Below, piece after piece: positions 50,874-61,627 of a DNA stretch of 64,000 bases. The stretch's first letter is position 1, and each line of letters opens with the position of its first letter. The stretch lies in the NCBI RefSeq assembly GCF_039542385.1, contig NZ_BAABIA010000001.1, forward strand, positions 186,001 through 250,000, given 5' to 3'. This stretch comes from Prosthecobacter algae (lineage in GTDB: Bacteria > Verrucomicrobiota > Verrucomicrobiia > Verrucomicrobiales > Verrucomicrobiaceae). A program made the position numbers and the translations under genes. The notes below the pieces were generated by a model. It saw only the letters and a list, made by a program, of their open reading frames with translations. It was not told where the DNA came from and did not search any database.

Positions 50874-52535
50874 TTATTTGGGCGGTTGCTCCTCGCCCAC
50901 CTGCTGGATGGCTTTGAAGTACTCCTTCACGCCTGATTTCACCTCGGCAGGCACATCCTCACGCTGGACGAAGCTTTCCACCTGCCGCTGCCAGGCCCGT
51001 TCGCTTTCGGTTGCACGGCGGCTGGCGGCACCAGAGCCACTGTCGGCAGATTCGATGCTGGTGCTGCTGGGGCCAGCGCCCTTCTGTCCTTGCAGTTGGT
51101 CGCGGTTGCCATTGTCCTGGGTGACTTCGCTCTCATTGCGGCGGCTCTCGCTGCTGCCCATGCCTGCTTTTTTACCACCTGGTTTTTCGCCCAGACATTG
51201 GCTGAGTGAGTTGCATTCTTTGTTGCCCAGATAGCCCTGGCACTTGGAGGCGCACTGGCTTAGGGCACTCAGCTTCTTGGCGGCATTGCATTGGGCGGCG
51301 GATTTGCACAGGCTTTGGGAGAGTTTGGAAAGCTGCTGCTGGACTAGGCTCTGGCAGTTTTTGCATTCGGAACTGCTGGGGTCCTTCTGCATTTGTTGGT
51401 CGAGCTGATTCACCTGCTGTTCCAGGGCGATCATTTGTTCGTCCATGCTTTCCTGGCCTGGGGTACCCTGGCTGCCCTGGGCCTGCTGGCTGGACTGGCC
51501 GCTTTTGCTGCTGTTGGCCCCGGCTGCAGACTGTGATTGGCTGCCCGCCTTTTGTTGGGACTGCTGCCCGCTGCGCTGCTGGTAATTGCGTGCCGCGGCG
51601 GCCATGCGCTGGGCAGCAGACTTCAATTTGGCCAGCTCCTGGCGGGCTTCATCGGGTTTTTGGCCTTCGGTCTGGGGCTGCATCTGGCGCAGTTGTTCAG
51701 CCGCCTGTTTGTAGTCCTTTTGTTCCAAAGCCTTGGCCAGGGGGCGCAGCGGCGCTTCCTGCTGCAATTCTTCGGCCGCTTTGGCGAGAAGCTGCTCCTG
51801 GCTGCGCAGGCTCAATTTCTGGGCAGCTTCTGTGATGCGGCGCTCCAGTTCGGCATACTGGCGCATGGCCTCTTTTTGATCCTTGGTCTCCCGCAGCTCC
51901 TTCAGCCACTGGCGCCATTCATCGGGTTTGAGGAGCTCCTTTTCATCATCGGGCGTTTGGGTGAGCAGTTCCTCGATTTCTTTTTCCAGCTCCTTGTTAA
52001 TCTCTTCCGTCTTGCGGGAGGTTTCCTGTTCCAGGGAAAGGCGCTCCATGACAATGGGGGAGGGCTTTTTGAATCCCATGACCAGCGAACTCAGCAGCAG
52101 GATGCCCCCAATGCTCAGCAGTCTGCGAGACCAGCGCACCGGAATGGTGGCTGGCTGGCAGGTGGCCACACGGCGGGCAGTATCTTCCACCTGAAGCGCG
52201 ATGAACTCTCCTTCGCGCTGCTGTTCGCTGAATCCCAGGTGGGAGGTCAGGGCATCCTTGAGACCAAAGTGATCGTCCGCAAAACGGGCCGCTTGACGTT
52301 CACCATCCCGACCTAGCCACCAGACGAGAAGTGTGAGCAGGGGAAAGCCGATGGCTGCCACCCCATAGCCCAGGCGTGGCACGGCGTAACCTCTGAGGAC
52401 CCAAAGCAGACACCAGGCGGCCAATAAAAGCCCCGTGATGAGAAGGGCGAAGGAGATGGTTTTCGCCAGCCTCACCCGGTCCAGCCGGGCACGCACTGCG
52501 ATGAGAAAAATCTGGATGCGTGATTCAGCAGGCAT
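50874..52535 (-). CDS. Membrane coiled-coil protein with Cys-rich block (DUF4175-like)
   Basis: The 553-residue protein has two N-terminal membrane segments (about 24-46 and 52-69) and one near 138-153. A long Gln/Glu/Lys-rich coiled coil spans about 165-400, and a low-complexity Gln/Ser/Gly region precedes a Cys-rich block. The Cys block has eight cysteines in about 55 residues (ECKNC, SQSLCKSAAQC, SQCASKC, NKECNSLSQC). Its position at the head of the MoxR/Bat operon matches the DUF4175/BatI-like genes of such operons. The Cys block may bind metal or form disulfides and is unusual in this family as far as I know. Confidence 0.75.
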   Translation of the reverse strand: MPAESRIQIFLIAVRARLDRVRLAKTISFALLITGLLLAAWCLLWVLRGYAVPRLGYGVAAIGFPLLTLLVWWLGRDGERQAARFADDHFGLKDALTSHLGFSEQQREGEFIALQVEDTARRVATCQPATIPVRWSRRLLSIGGILLLSSLVMGFKKPSPIVMERLSLEQETSRKTEEINKELEKEIEELLTQTPDDEKELLKPDEWRQWLKELRETKDQKEAMRQYAELERRITEAAQKLSLRSQEQLLAKAAEELQQEAPLRPLAKALEQKDYKQAAEQLRQMQPQTEGQKPDEARQELAKLKSAAQRMAAAARNYQQRSGQQSQQKAGSQSQSAAGANSSKSGQSSQQAQGSQGTPGQESMDEQMIALEQQVNQLDQQMQKDPSSSECKNCQSLVQQQLSKLSQSLCKSAAQCNAAKKLSALSQCASKCQGYLGNKECNSLSQCLGEKPGGKKAGMGSSESRRNESEVTQDNGNRDQLQGQKGAGPSSTSIESADSGSGAASRRATESERAWQRQVESFVQREDVPAEVKSGVKEYFKAIQQVGEEQPPK

Positions 52536-52687
52536 GGCGCGATGGATTTCGGACGGGGTTTATCAGAATGGACTTAAAAAGGCAAGCCTGGAGGCGGGAC
52601 CGGCCACGCATTCCCACAAGCATAGACCTCGGGGTATGAATGGGCGTTGAGTCAGTCCAAAGATTCATGAGTAGCAGTGGGAGGCGC

Positions 52688-55600
52688 TTACTTGAGGCGC
52701 TTTAGCGAAGCTTCGACATTGCGCTTCAGGCCAGGGCCCATTTTGGGTTCCTGAATCAATGTCGTCAGCAGTCTGCGTGCCTCTTCCTGGCGATTCAGGC
52801 GTTCCAGCAGGTCTGTTTTACGAAGGGTGTAATTGCAGCGGAGGCCCAGATCGCTGCCCGCTTCTTTGATCGCGAAATCGTAAAGTTCGAGCCCCTCCGC
52901 CTTTCCATTTTGGGCCAGGAGGTCGCCTGCCTCTGCTGCGGTGCGGCCTTTTCGCGGCATGGCTTTCTCCAGCAAGGGCGTGCTGGTGGGCAGTTCCTCC
53001 AGCGTGATCAGCTTGTGTGTGTTTACGAGCATGCCGATCAGATTGGGCACGCCAGGACCGGAGCTGGGAAACTTGGCCTGCACCCAGGGATCCGTCATCA
53101 TTTGGAGGAGGATCTTATGACGATCTTCGAGTGAAAGTTTGGGCTTGGGTTTGCCAAAGAAACCTGCACAGACAAAGAAGGTGTTCCTTTTCAGGGTTGT
53201 TGCTTTCAGGGTTTCCGCTTCAGCGGGTTTCAGGCCTTTTTGCCACGTGGTGTAGGCTGCGCTGTCTCCCTGCGAAGCGTGCAGCATGTTCTTTAGCAGG
53301 ATGGTGGTGCCTAGGACATAGCAGTCCTCATGGCGCGGTGCGCAGGCGATGACCTTGTCTGTGAAGGTGATCAAGGGCAGCAGATCACATTTGTCTCCCC
53401 GGCCCCAGTGCCAGGCCAGATAATCCAGCACAGGACCCGCGAGGTAAGAAAAGGTGTAGGCGCGCACCTCTTCCTGGCGGCTGCCGGAGGTGCTGGCCTG
53501 GGCCAGTTTTTCCAGTTTGGAGATGAGATCAGCGGATTCGCCTTTTTCCCACAGCTTCATGGCAAGGCTGGCGGCGGTGGGTTTCATCCGCTTGTGGGTT
53601 TTCCAGGTATCTCCCAGTTCCAGGATGGCCAGCACATCCGCCTTGCCGGCGATGGCATCATACTGATCTTTCAGCGGCACGTAGGTTTCGTAGATTTCGG
53701 AGGTGTGCTCCAGGCAGCGGGCGAGGATGGATTCATCTGCAAAACGTGTGGATTTCAGGCGCGGCACCAGTGCCATCACTCGCTTGTTGCGATCGGTGAA
53801 GCCAGTCCATTGGGTAGGCTTTGGAGGGTCTTTGAGTGTCACGCAGATCATCTCACCGAGCAGAGCGAGATCTGGCCTGTCAGTGCAAGCGGCAGCAAAT
53901 TTTGGCAGCTCCTCGGCCAATGCTTGGGTGAATTCGATGCCGGCGGCGGGGTCGTAAAGAAAGGTTTCCCAGTGGTTTTCCAGCCACAGCTTGGCGGCTG
54001 TGTGGGCACCATTGGAAACAAGGATCAAGAAGGCTGTGGGATCATCTTCCAGTGCCTCGTTGGAACTGCTGTTTAAGAGCGTGTTCACGGCCTCTTCTCT
54101 TCCCAGGCGTGCGGTGATGCCCAGCATGGCGCACAGCGCTTCCTCGCGTGGGCTGTAGGCCCGGTTGCGACTGGTGCTTTCGTTGTTGCGGCTGTTGCGC
54201 ACCAGCCAAGCTTCCCACTGCTCATTCGCGGCGGTTTTCCAAGCATCGTCCAGCGGCAGACGACAGTAAGCCCTGGCCAGCGGGGAGAAATGGAAACTGC
54301 CACTCACCGCATGAAATTCACGATGTTCGTTCGTTACCAAGGCCATGGCTGTGCGCACCACTTCGTCATCGGGCCGGCGCAGTTCTTTGCGGCAAAGATG
54401 GGCAGCCAGGGCAATGCGTACTTGGGGATTGAGCTTTGTATCGAGCATCGTCTGGCGGTAGTGAGTCCAGGCCGGGGCTGTACCGCCGAGCTCAGTCAGA
54501 GTCTTTTGAAGGGCTTCGTTTGTGGCAGAGCTGTTTTCAGTGCTCAGGAACAGGCGTGCCGCTGCCGCCAGTTCTGCCCGCAGGCTGGCAGTGTTACCTG
54601 GGTCTTCTTTGAGCGCGGCCTTCAGCACCGGTACTCGCGCACCTGCGGGCAACTTGGCAAAGAATTCGTAGAATCCCAGGGCGAGCAGGGTGGGAGGGGT
54701 TTGGCCTAACTCTTTTTGTAGAGTGATGAGCAAATCGTCTGTCGCCAGGGCCGGGCGTGCATTGCCCCCCGCTTTCCTCCAGGCATCCGCTAGCGTCTGG
54801 CCCCAGGTGCCATCTTCACATCGGCCATCCAGGATCAGCATGCCCGTTTCATCTTCATGACAAAGCTGCATTGCCAGTACCATGGCGGGCAGGCCGGGGG
54901 TGAGATCGTTAAAATCATCCACCAGTTCGCTGCGGTAGGTCCAGCCCATAGTCCAGGTATCGCCACCCCAGCCGTTGCTGCTGGCCTTGGCCTCGATCAG
55001 TTTCGCACCCTGGAGAAAGAGGGCTTTGGCTTTTTCCCGGTCACTGTTTACCAGATCATGCATCAGGCGTGGGATCTGATCCTCAAAGCCATCGTCGGTG
55101 AGGTTGAGGTCGCTGAGCTTCGTGGCTTTGACGATGTTATCAGCCAGACTGATCTGGGCTGCATTCTCCACGCTTAACAGAGGTGCGAGTGCCTTCAGCA
55201 GATAAGGATCGGCCGTCTCAGGTGTCTTGAGGCTGGGGATGTTGCTCTTGAAAAGAGCGGTGAGAGTGGCCACCCGCTCCGGGCGCACGGTCTTCAGTTG
55301 TTCCGCCCTTTTTTTGGCCACGTTGCTGGCAGCGATGGCCGTGTCTTCTTTTAGCATGGCTTCCACCATGTCGGTGCCAAAGGTGCGTGGCTGACGTTTC
55401 GCCATCGCTTCGCGCAGTGCCTTCAAGATCGCAGGTTTGCCACGCACGCTTTGGATGATTTCTGTGAGCGGATGGTTGGCCCGGCTGCTTTGCAGGGTCA
55501 TGAAGGTATCCACTTCAGAGAAGGCATTGATAGCTTCCAGAAAGGCGAGGGCATCGGCGCTGTTGCGGGTGACGTTGCTCCTCATTTGGTAAATATTGTT

Positions 55601-58600
55601 AGCCAGCCACGCTTCGTTCTTGGTCAGGCCTGTCATGCTGGCGAGTTTCAGCCCGACGGACATGGCTCCCTCTTCGTCCAGGATTTGCTGCAGGGTCTGC
55701 CCCACATTGTAGGCCGGGCGGTCATTGTTGTTGCCACCCCGGCTATACCAGTTGGTGACCCAGTTGTTCATGCGTTTTTCCCAGTTGGATTCAGGGCCGA
55801 GGGTGACTGTCAGCCATTGCTTGAGAAATGCCTCCAGGTTTGCCTCTGGGGCCAGTTTTTGGCGCATGGCCAGAAAACTGGGCAGGTAATAATACGTGGA
55901 GTAGCCTCCTGATGACGTCTTCTGGGTGGCCAGAATGGTGCTGTCCAATACGGTGCCCGGAAGCTGGCGCTCCACACAATGATCAATCAGCCGCATGAGC
56001 TGACGCTGGGGACCAAAAGAGTTGTTGGCATTGGCGGGAGTGACTTTGGCGTAGCTGCTCGCCACGGAGGCAAATTCCTCAGCAGGAGCTGCCCAGAGGC
56101 GGGTCTGAAGGCGGTAGATGTCCGTTTCTGATTTGCCTCGTGTTTTTTCGGCCAAAGGAAGAAGCTCCTTCTCAATGCGTTCGCCGGCCCCTTCTTTCCA
56201 GGCGCGCCAGAGGAGAAACTCCACAGGAGTGGGATTCCAGTGAGCAGTGATCTCCCTGGAATAGCCGTAGCGAGAGCGGATGGGGGTTGGCGGGCGATTC
56301 AACGTAGCGGCCTCTTTCAAGATGCCCTCGGCTCGCTGCGATAGGTCATCATGGATGGCTTTGGCATCCCCCTTTTCCTGAAGCCGACTGCAAGCATACC
56401 AACTGAAGCCGATATCCGCCAGGGAAGGGTGCTTCATCAAGGCCTGGCATAGCCGCTGATGAACCTCGATCAGCCTCTTCATTTTGGGGGAGTCGCGGTC
56501 CACAGCCTCGCTGGAGCCTCGGCGGGCTGTGCGTCCGTGGAGATAGGGCAGGGCATTGTTGCCATTGCACACACTGTTGGCGAGAATGGAGGGAAGATTG
56601 CCAGCCCAGTCCAGGGCACCGTTCGGCGAATTCAGTGCGGAGACTTCATCGGCTACCTGTTCCAGTCTTTGGGCGATGGCTTCCGTCAGGCCCAGTCGAG
56701 GTTCCAACTCCATGTCATAGGAGTTGTTCAGGAGATTGGTCAGTTCTTCGCCGAAACCTTGGCCGAGAGATCTGACCGATATGCGCTGTAGCAGTTCGCC
56801 AGCTTTTTTGGGGTCCTTTTTGGCGCTGATGATCATGAGCCTAACAAGGGATGATTCATCTCTTGGGTTGGCCTCCAGCAAGGTTTCATAGATCTCCTGG
56901 GCTTTTGGGCTTTCTTCCAGCATCTCCAGAATGCCAGCGAACTCGCGCCTTTTGGTGGGCGGGGCCTGGTCTCCTGGATTGAGCTTTTCAATGATCATTT
57001 TCCTCGCGTCTTTAACCTTGTGAAGACTGATCAGCTTTTTCGTTTCGGACTTGGCGTAGCTGGTGTTGCCGCTGAGGAAGTTGCTTTGCAGCAATGTTTG
57101 GAGCTGTTTCACCGTCTCACGCACGGCGGCATCCTGATTGCCTTGAGAGATCAGCGTCTGGATGCGGCTGCTGCTGCTCGAAGAGTAGGAAACACTCCTT
57201 GCTGGGGCGGCTGGGGCCGGTGTCATGGCTGCGATGCGGGACCACTGCGCGGCTTCCTCCGTCATTTTCAGGCTGGTCATTGCCGCGATGAGTTCGTCCC
57301 GCTGCTGGGGCGTCATTCTGCCTGTGCGCAGTCTTCGTACGGACTGCACACCTTGTCCGATTTGAGCGGTGGTGGGGGAAGGGATCAGAAGAATGGATTT
57401 CAGCAAGGCGGCATCCACATCTTCACGCAGAGACTTTTCCATGGGCAGCTCGAGGGCCTGGATCATGAGGTTGACTGCACGGTCATGGTCGTCTTTCCGC
57501 TGGGCGAGGGCCGCTGCCTGGAGGAACTCCACCTGGGTGGCGTCCGGGGAATTTGCGCGAGTCGATAGCTCTTTGTCGATCTGGTTCAACTCATCGGCCT
57601 TGTAAGCGAGCGCCATACGCAACAGGGGGTGTTTGATCTCTCCGAGGAAGGGCTTGATGCCGGCAAAGGCGGCGTCGGGCTGGCCATCTTCGGTGGGATT
57701 GGGGTTGTAGATGTCTTTGCGGTAAAGCCACAAAGACAAGTGGCCCGGGAATGCGATGGCGACTGGGAAGGGCAGCGACTCAAGGAGCGGCTGTTGGGAA
57801 CCACCATATTGCGCCATCATGGTTTTGACGGCACCGTTATGTTTCTGACCTTCGCTGTCATAAAGGCGGATCTCCTCTTCCAGCAAAGGGATCAGTTCCT
57901 TCCAGCCTTCGGAGGCCACCAGTGAATTGGCCACATAGGCAAAAGGCATCACCCGCGTGGCATCCACAGGATGCACTTTGAGGATGGCGATGAGCAGTTT
58001 TTGGAATCTGCCCTTCTGCGTCTGTGTGAGTCCTGGAGGTGTTGCTGATTCATTGATGCGCTGGCCTCCTCCCAGGAGTTGACTGAACGGATAGAGGCAG
58101 TCAATGGGGGCATCCGGGCGTTTTTCATAGACATCCAAAATTTGATCCATCCACTTGCTGCCCAGCTCTGGCTGGTTGCGAAGGGCGATGATGGCGGCTG
58201 GAAAGGCGATGCTGGGATGTTTAGCGCCAAAGATTTGATAAACGCGTTGGAGGGCTTCAGGCGACAGCTCATTGGCGTTGCGTGTCGCCTCATAGGCGAG
58301 CAGGAGGGGATCCCAGCCTGACTTTTCCATCGCGTCTTCAGCCGTTCTTACGTTGAGACGGCTGATGTCGATTTGCAGATGCTTGAGTTGCTGGGTGTTG
58401 GGCAGTCCCGCAGCGGCGGCTTTCTTCCAGAGCTCTGCCGCCCGGGCTGCATCCAAGGACTGGCTGAGCATGATCAAGTGGTGGGCGACGAGCGAAGGCA
58501 CTTCAGCCAGCGTGCTGGGCATGCGGACGATGCCTGAATTGCTGCGCACATTGTACCGCTTCACATACTGGTGGTAGTAGCTCTGGTACACTCCTTGACC

Positions 58601-61600
58601 CATGAGCGTCATGAAGGTTTTGAAGTTTGGCGGCAGGCTCTCTTCAGCAGCCTTCTGCATGCGCATATAAAAGGGCGTGAGAGGGTTCGTGCCCGCAGTT
58701 GCCTTGGTGATTTCGGGCAGCTCTTCTTTGAGATGGATCAACGCAAGAAAAGCCTGAATCGCCTCGGGTACCTGGCCATTTTCCTCCAGGGCAACCGCTC
58801 TGAAATAAGCCAGGCGGTAGTCTTTAGGATTCGCTTGGCTCAGAGGTTCTAAAAATTCTTTCAGGCGGGCCCAGTCTCCTTTTGCAGCCATGGCATCTGC
58901 CATGCGTAGCACGTCTTTGGGGTCCATTTTGCTGCCACCGGCAATTTCGAAGAGCATCCGGTAACCGGTGTTTTCATCCCCATAGGTGAGGTGCACCGTA
59001 GCCATTTGCTGGCGACTGCGGTTGCTAGTATCCAGAGCGGCTGCTTTTTCGAGGGTGCGCAGAGACTGCTGCCACTGGCCGCTTTCCTCTTCTGCTCGGG
59101 CCAGTTGCAGCAGCAGGCCTACGTCCCTCGGTTGCAGGCGTGAGGCCTCCTCCAGAGCCTGGCGATAGTCACTCTCATTTTGGCCTACCCGATGAATTTC
59201 AGCGAGAGCCAGCCAGGCCATGGCATCCTCTCGGCTCATGCGCTGCCGTTCTTTGAAAAGATCCAAAAGGCGGCTCAGTTCTCCCCGCGAGTAAGCAGCC
59301 TGAGCCATCGCGGTGACCCAGCGCTTTTTTTCATCGGGGGATTCGGCCGTCTCATAAAAACGCAGGTAGATCCGCTGCGCCTCCGCCGACTGTCCGTCAA
59401 AATTGAGGGCTGTGGCCAAGGCAACTCCAAGAACCTCTTCCTCTTCAAATTTGCGCACGGCAGTGCGTAAAATCTTGATGGCCTCCGCGGCTTTGCCGCT
59501 GTTGCTGAGAATTTGGGCCTCAATCAACCAAGGCTGGGATGCCGATGGAGAGAGCGCCTTCCAGTCGGGAATCCTGGCCAGCGCCTTTTCGGTTTCACCG
59601 GCGCGTTGGTGGAAATCCACGAGCCGTTGGGCATTTGCAGAAGTTCGGCCCTCAGGCATGTCCATCAGCTTTTCAGCCTCTGTGGCGGCTCTGGGCCAGT
59701 CTTGGCGTTTTTCCAGCAGTCGCACCAGCCTCCCTTGCGCCGCCAGAAGGTCCTGCGGGGCTGAAGAACGCAAAGTTTGTTCGGCGGCTTCCGTTTCACC
59801 CAGGCTCTCCTGCAAGGCAGAAAGGAGGGACCGCTCTTGAATCTTCAGATTTTTTGGATCCCCCAACCGCCCTATGGTTTCCTTTACCGCCGCCGCCTGG
59901 GTGATCACATCGGTCGCTTGGCGGATGGCATCGTCCAACTGGCTGCTATCCTGGGACAAGCGGACGCTTTCTAGTGCCCAGGGCACAGCTTCTGTAAGCT
60001 GCGTCAGCCTGGTTTGTGCTGCGTCTTCCGTGTCCTTGGGTGCCACTTCCCGGGCCGTTAATGTCGCGGCGATGATCGCAGTCAGAAAGCGGTCGTTCTG
60101 CCCCCATTTCTTTTGATGTGCATGAAGAATCTCCCTGGCAGTGCTGGACTCCTGGCGTGTCATCAAAGCCTGGGTGACGGCGAGGAGTTGGTCCAGATCT
60201 TCCGTCTTGGCCAGTTCACTCCAGATAGCCAGAGCAGGCTCGCGCTCGCCCGTGCGGTGCAGATAGTGGGCCTGGGCATCCTTGGCGGTCGGGCTTTCGG
60301 GAAAGGCTTTGACCAAGGTTTCATAGGCGGCCTTGGTCTCGGCTTTCAGCTCCCAGCTTTCCAGCAGGCGAGCGACACGAAGGTGCTCGTATTCACCGAT
60401 GCCAGGCTGGGTCAGGTAAACTCCCAGGGCTGCTTTGGCTGCGGGGATGTCGCGTTGTTTTTGATGCAGGCTGGCCAGGCGCAGGTGCAGTTCTCCATCG
60501 GTGGGATTCTGTTCCTGTAGGAGCTTCGTCTGGGTGATGGCCTCTGCGTACTTTTGCTGGCGTGTGAGCAGGTCCAGGTAAGTTTCCCGCAGTTCCCTCT
60601 GGCCTGGTGTGCGTTGAAGCAATTCTTGATAGGTCGCGAGGGCTCTTTCTCCGGCCCCGGTTTCCGCCTGGAGACGGGCTCGTTGCTGGATCAACCCTGT
60701 GCGCTGCGGATGCTCCTTGGCCAGGTTATCCAAGTGGTCCAGCAGCCCCGCGAGGTCGCCTCCGCGACGAAAAGCGGTTTCGATCTGGGCCAGGACCTCA
60801 CGTTCCACCCAGGTATCCTGGCCTGACTGGACAAGTGCCTCACCATAGACTTTCAGGGCCTCGGCCTGCTTCCCGTTGCGCATCAAAATGTCGCCCAGCA
60901 TCAGGCGGCGGGTGACTTTGACTGAGGCGTCTTTGCTGCGCTCAATGAGGCTGAGGGTCAGGTTTGCTGCCTCATTAAAGAGGGCCTCATCCAGTTGCAG
61001 TTCGATGACTTCTTCCGTCAGGTCTTCATCTTCCGGCCGGCTGGCCAGGAGCATTTGCCACGTTTTTAAGGCCTCTTCTGTTCGTCCGGTACGCACCAGC
61101 AGACGGCCTCGGAATTTCCCGATTTCCAGGGCGAGATCAGCCTCCGGTTTCTGGGCAGTAGCCTGGTCCAGGGATTTCAAGGCGGGCTCAAATTCAAGCA
61201 GGCGTGCCTCCAGTTTGGCTCGCTGCAGCCAGGCGCTGGCGTTTTGAGCATCTTTAGTTAAGGCTTCAGTGTAGGCTTTCAGGGCGTCCTGCTCCTGCCC
61301 CTCGTACTCATGAAAGAGCGCCAGCACCAGGAGGTCTGCGGCCGTGCTGCCGCGCTGTTTCAGGAAAGTGGCCAGGGATGCAGGCGTGCCTGTCTCCAGC
61401 CATGCTCCAATGAATCGGTCCAGAACCAATCCGGTCTGTGGACGCTTGAGCAGCATTTCATGGTAGCGGGTGGCTTGCTCAGACTGAGCGTGAAGAGAAG
61501 TCACCTGGCTGCCAAGAATGCCTGCTAGGCTCAGCCCTCCCATTTTCAGCCAGGCATAAAATCGGCTCGAATGAGCGCGGTGAACGGGAGTCTGCTGCAA

Positions 61601-61627
61601 ACGGGTGATGCGGATCCTGGGGGGCAT
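52688..61627 (-). CDS. Giant secreted TPR protein (about 2979 residues)
   Basis: The protein starts at ATG 61627, which gives a signal-like N-terminus ending TSLHAQ; an in-frame TTG 51 bases upstream is less likely. Almost the whole length is tandem TPR or TPR-like helices (for example ALKAYTEALTKDAQNASAWLQ and ALATYQELLQRTPGQRELRE), with a Ser-rich linker near the middle. The first 1000 residues are regular TPRs; later repeats are more degenerate. Such giants occur in Verrucomicrobiota and are of unknown function, probably large extracytoplasmic scaffolds. The gene lies 152 bp upstream of the MoxR/Bat operon on the same strand and could be expressed with it. The frame is uninterrupted over 8.9 kb. 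Confidence 0.85.
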   Translation of the reverse strand: MPPRIRITRLQQTPVHRAHSSRFYAWLKMGGLSLAGILGSQVTSLHAQSEQATRYHEMLLKRPQTGLVLDRFIGAWLETGTPASLATFLKQRGSTAADLLVLALFHEYEGQEQDALKAYTEALTKDAQNASAWLQRAKLEARLLEFEPALKSLDQATAQKPEADLALEIGKFRGRLLVRTGRTEEALKTWQMLLASRPEDEDLTEEVIELQLDEALFNEAANLTLSLIERSKDASVKVTRRLMLGDILMRNGKQAEALKVYGEALVQSGQDTWVEREVLAQIETAFRRGGDLAGLLDHLDNLAKEHPQRTGLIQQRARLQAETGAGERALATYQELLQRTPGQRELRETYLDLLTRQQKYAEAITQTKLLQEQNPTDGELHLRLASLHQKQRDIPAAKAALGVYLTQPGIGEYEHLRVARLLESWELKAETKAAYETLVKAFPESPTAKDAQAHYLHRTGEREPALAIWSELAKTEDLDQLLAVTQALMTRQESSTAREILHAHQKKWGQNDRFLTAIIAATLTAREVAPKDTEDAAQTRLTQLTEAVPWALESVRLSQDSSQLDDAIRQATDVITQAAAVKETIGRLGDPKNLKIQERSLLSALQESLGETEAAEQTLRSSAPQDLLAAQGRLVRLLEKRQDWPRAATEAEKLMDMPEGRTSANAQRLVDFHQRAGETEKALARIPDWKALSPSASQPWLIEAQILSNSGKAAEAIKILRTAVRKFEEEEVLGVALATALNFDGQSAEAQRIYLRFYETAESPDEKKRWVTAMAQAAYSRGELSRLLDLFKERQRMSREDAMAWLALAEIHRVGQNESDYRQALEEASRLQPRDVGLLLQLARAEEESGQWQQSLRTLEKAAALDTSNRSRQQMATVHLTYGDENTGYRMLFEIAGGSKMDPKDVLRMADAMAAKGDWARLKEFLEPLSQANPKDYRLAYFRAVALEENGQVPEAIQAFLALIHLKEELPEITKATAGTNPLTPFYMRMQKAAEESLPPNFKTFMTLMGQGVYQSYYHQYVKRYNVRSNSGIVRMPSTLAEVPSLVAHHLIMLSQSLDAARAAELWKKAAAAGLPNTQQLKHLQIDISRLNVRTAEDAMEKSGWDPLLLAYEATRNANELSPEALQRVYQIFGAKHPSIAFPAAIIALRNQPELGSKWMDQILDVYEKRPDAPIDCLYPFSQLLGGGQRINESATPPGLTQTQKGRFQKLLIAILKVHPVDATRVMPFAYVANSLVASEGWKELIPLLEEEIRLYDSEGQKHNGAVKTMMAQYGGSQQPLLESLPFPVAIAFPGHLSLWLYRKDIYNPNPTEDGQPDAAFAGIKPFLGEIKHPLLRMALAYKADELNQIDKELSTRANSPDATQVEFLQAAALAQRKDDHDRAVNLMIQALELPMEKSLREDVDAALLKSILLIPSPTTAQIGQGVQSVRRLRTGRMTPQQRDELIAAMTSLKMTEEAAQWSRIAAMTPAPAAPARSVSYSSSSSSRIQTLISQGNQDAAVRETVKQLQTLLQSNFLSGNTSYAKSETKKLISLHKVKDARKMIIEKLNPGDQAPPTKRREFAGILEMLEESPKAQEIYETLLEANPRDESSLVRLMIISAKKDPKKAGELLQRISVRSLGQGFGEELTNLLNNSYDMELEPRLGLTEAIAQRLEQVADEVSALNSPNGALDWAGNLPSILANSVCNGNNALPYLHGRTARRGSSEAVDRDSPKMKRLIEVHQRLCQALMKHPSLADIGFSWYACSRLQEKGDAKAIHDDLSQRAEGILKEAATLNRPPTPIRSRYGYSREITAHWNPTPVEFLLWRAWKEGAGERIEKELLPLAEKTRGKSETDIYRLQTRLWAAPAEEFASVASSYAKVTPANANNSFGPQRQLMRLIDHCVERQLPGTVLDSTILATQKTSSGGYSTYYYLPSFLAMRQKLAPEANLEAFLKQWLTVTLGPESNWEKRMNNWVTNWYSRGGNNNDRPAYNVGQTLQQILDEEGAMSVGLKLASMTGLTKNEAWLANNIYQMRSNVTRNSADALAFLEAINAFSEVDTFMTLQSSRANHPLTEIIQSVRGKPAILKALREAMAKRQPRTFGTDMVEAMLKEDTAIAASNVAKKRAEQLKTVRPERVATLTALFKSNIPSLKTPETADPYLLKALAPLLSVENAAQISLADNIVKATKLSDLNLTDDGFEDQIPRLMHDLVNSDREKAKALFLQGAKLIEAKASSNGWGGDTWTMGWTYRSELVDDFNDLTPGLPAMVLAMQLCHEDETGMLILDGRCEDGTWGQTLADAWRKAGGNARPALATDDLLITLQKELGQTPPTLLALGFYEFFAKLPAGARVPVLKAALKEDPGNTASLRAELAAAARLFLSTENSSATNEALQKTLTELGGTAPAWTHYRQTMLDTKLNPQVRIALAAHLCRKELRRPDDEVVRTAMALVTNEHREFHAVSGSFHFSPLARAYCRLPLDDAWKTAANEQWEAWLVRNSRNNESTSRNRAYSPREEALCAMLGITARLGREEAVNTLLNSSSNEALEDDPTAFLILVSNGAHTAAKLWLENHWETFLYDPAAGIEFTQALAEELPKFAAACTDRPDLALLGEMICVTLKDPPKPTQWTGFTDRNKRVMALVPRLKSTRFADESILARCLEHTSEIYETYVPLKDQYDAIAGKADVLAILELGDTWKTHKRMKPTAASLAMKLWEKGESADLISKLEKLAQASTSGSRQEEVRAYTFSYLAGPVLDYLAWHWGRGDKCDLLPLITFTDKVIACAPRHEDCYVLGTTILLKNMLHASQGDSAAYTTWQKGLKPAEAETLKATTLKRNTFFVCAGFFGKPKPKLSLEDRHKILLQMMTDPWVQAKFPSSGPGVPNLIGMLVNTHKLITLEELPTSTPLLEKAMPRKGRTAAEAGDLLAQNGKAEGLELYDFAIKEAGSDLGLRCNYTLRKTDLLERLNRQEEARRLLTTLIQEPKMGPGLKRNVEASLKRLK

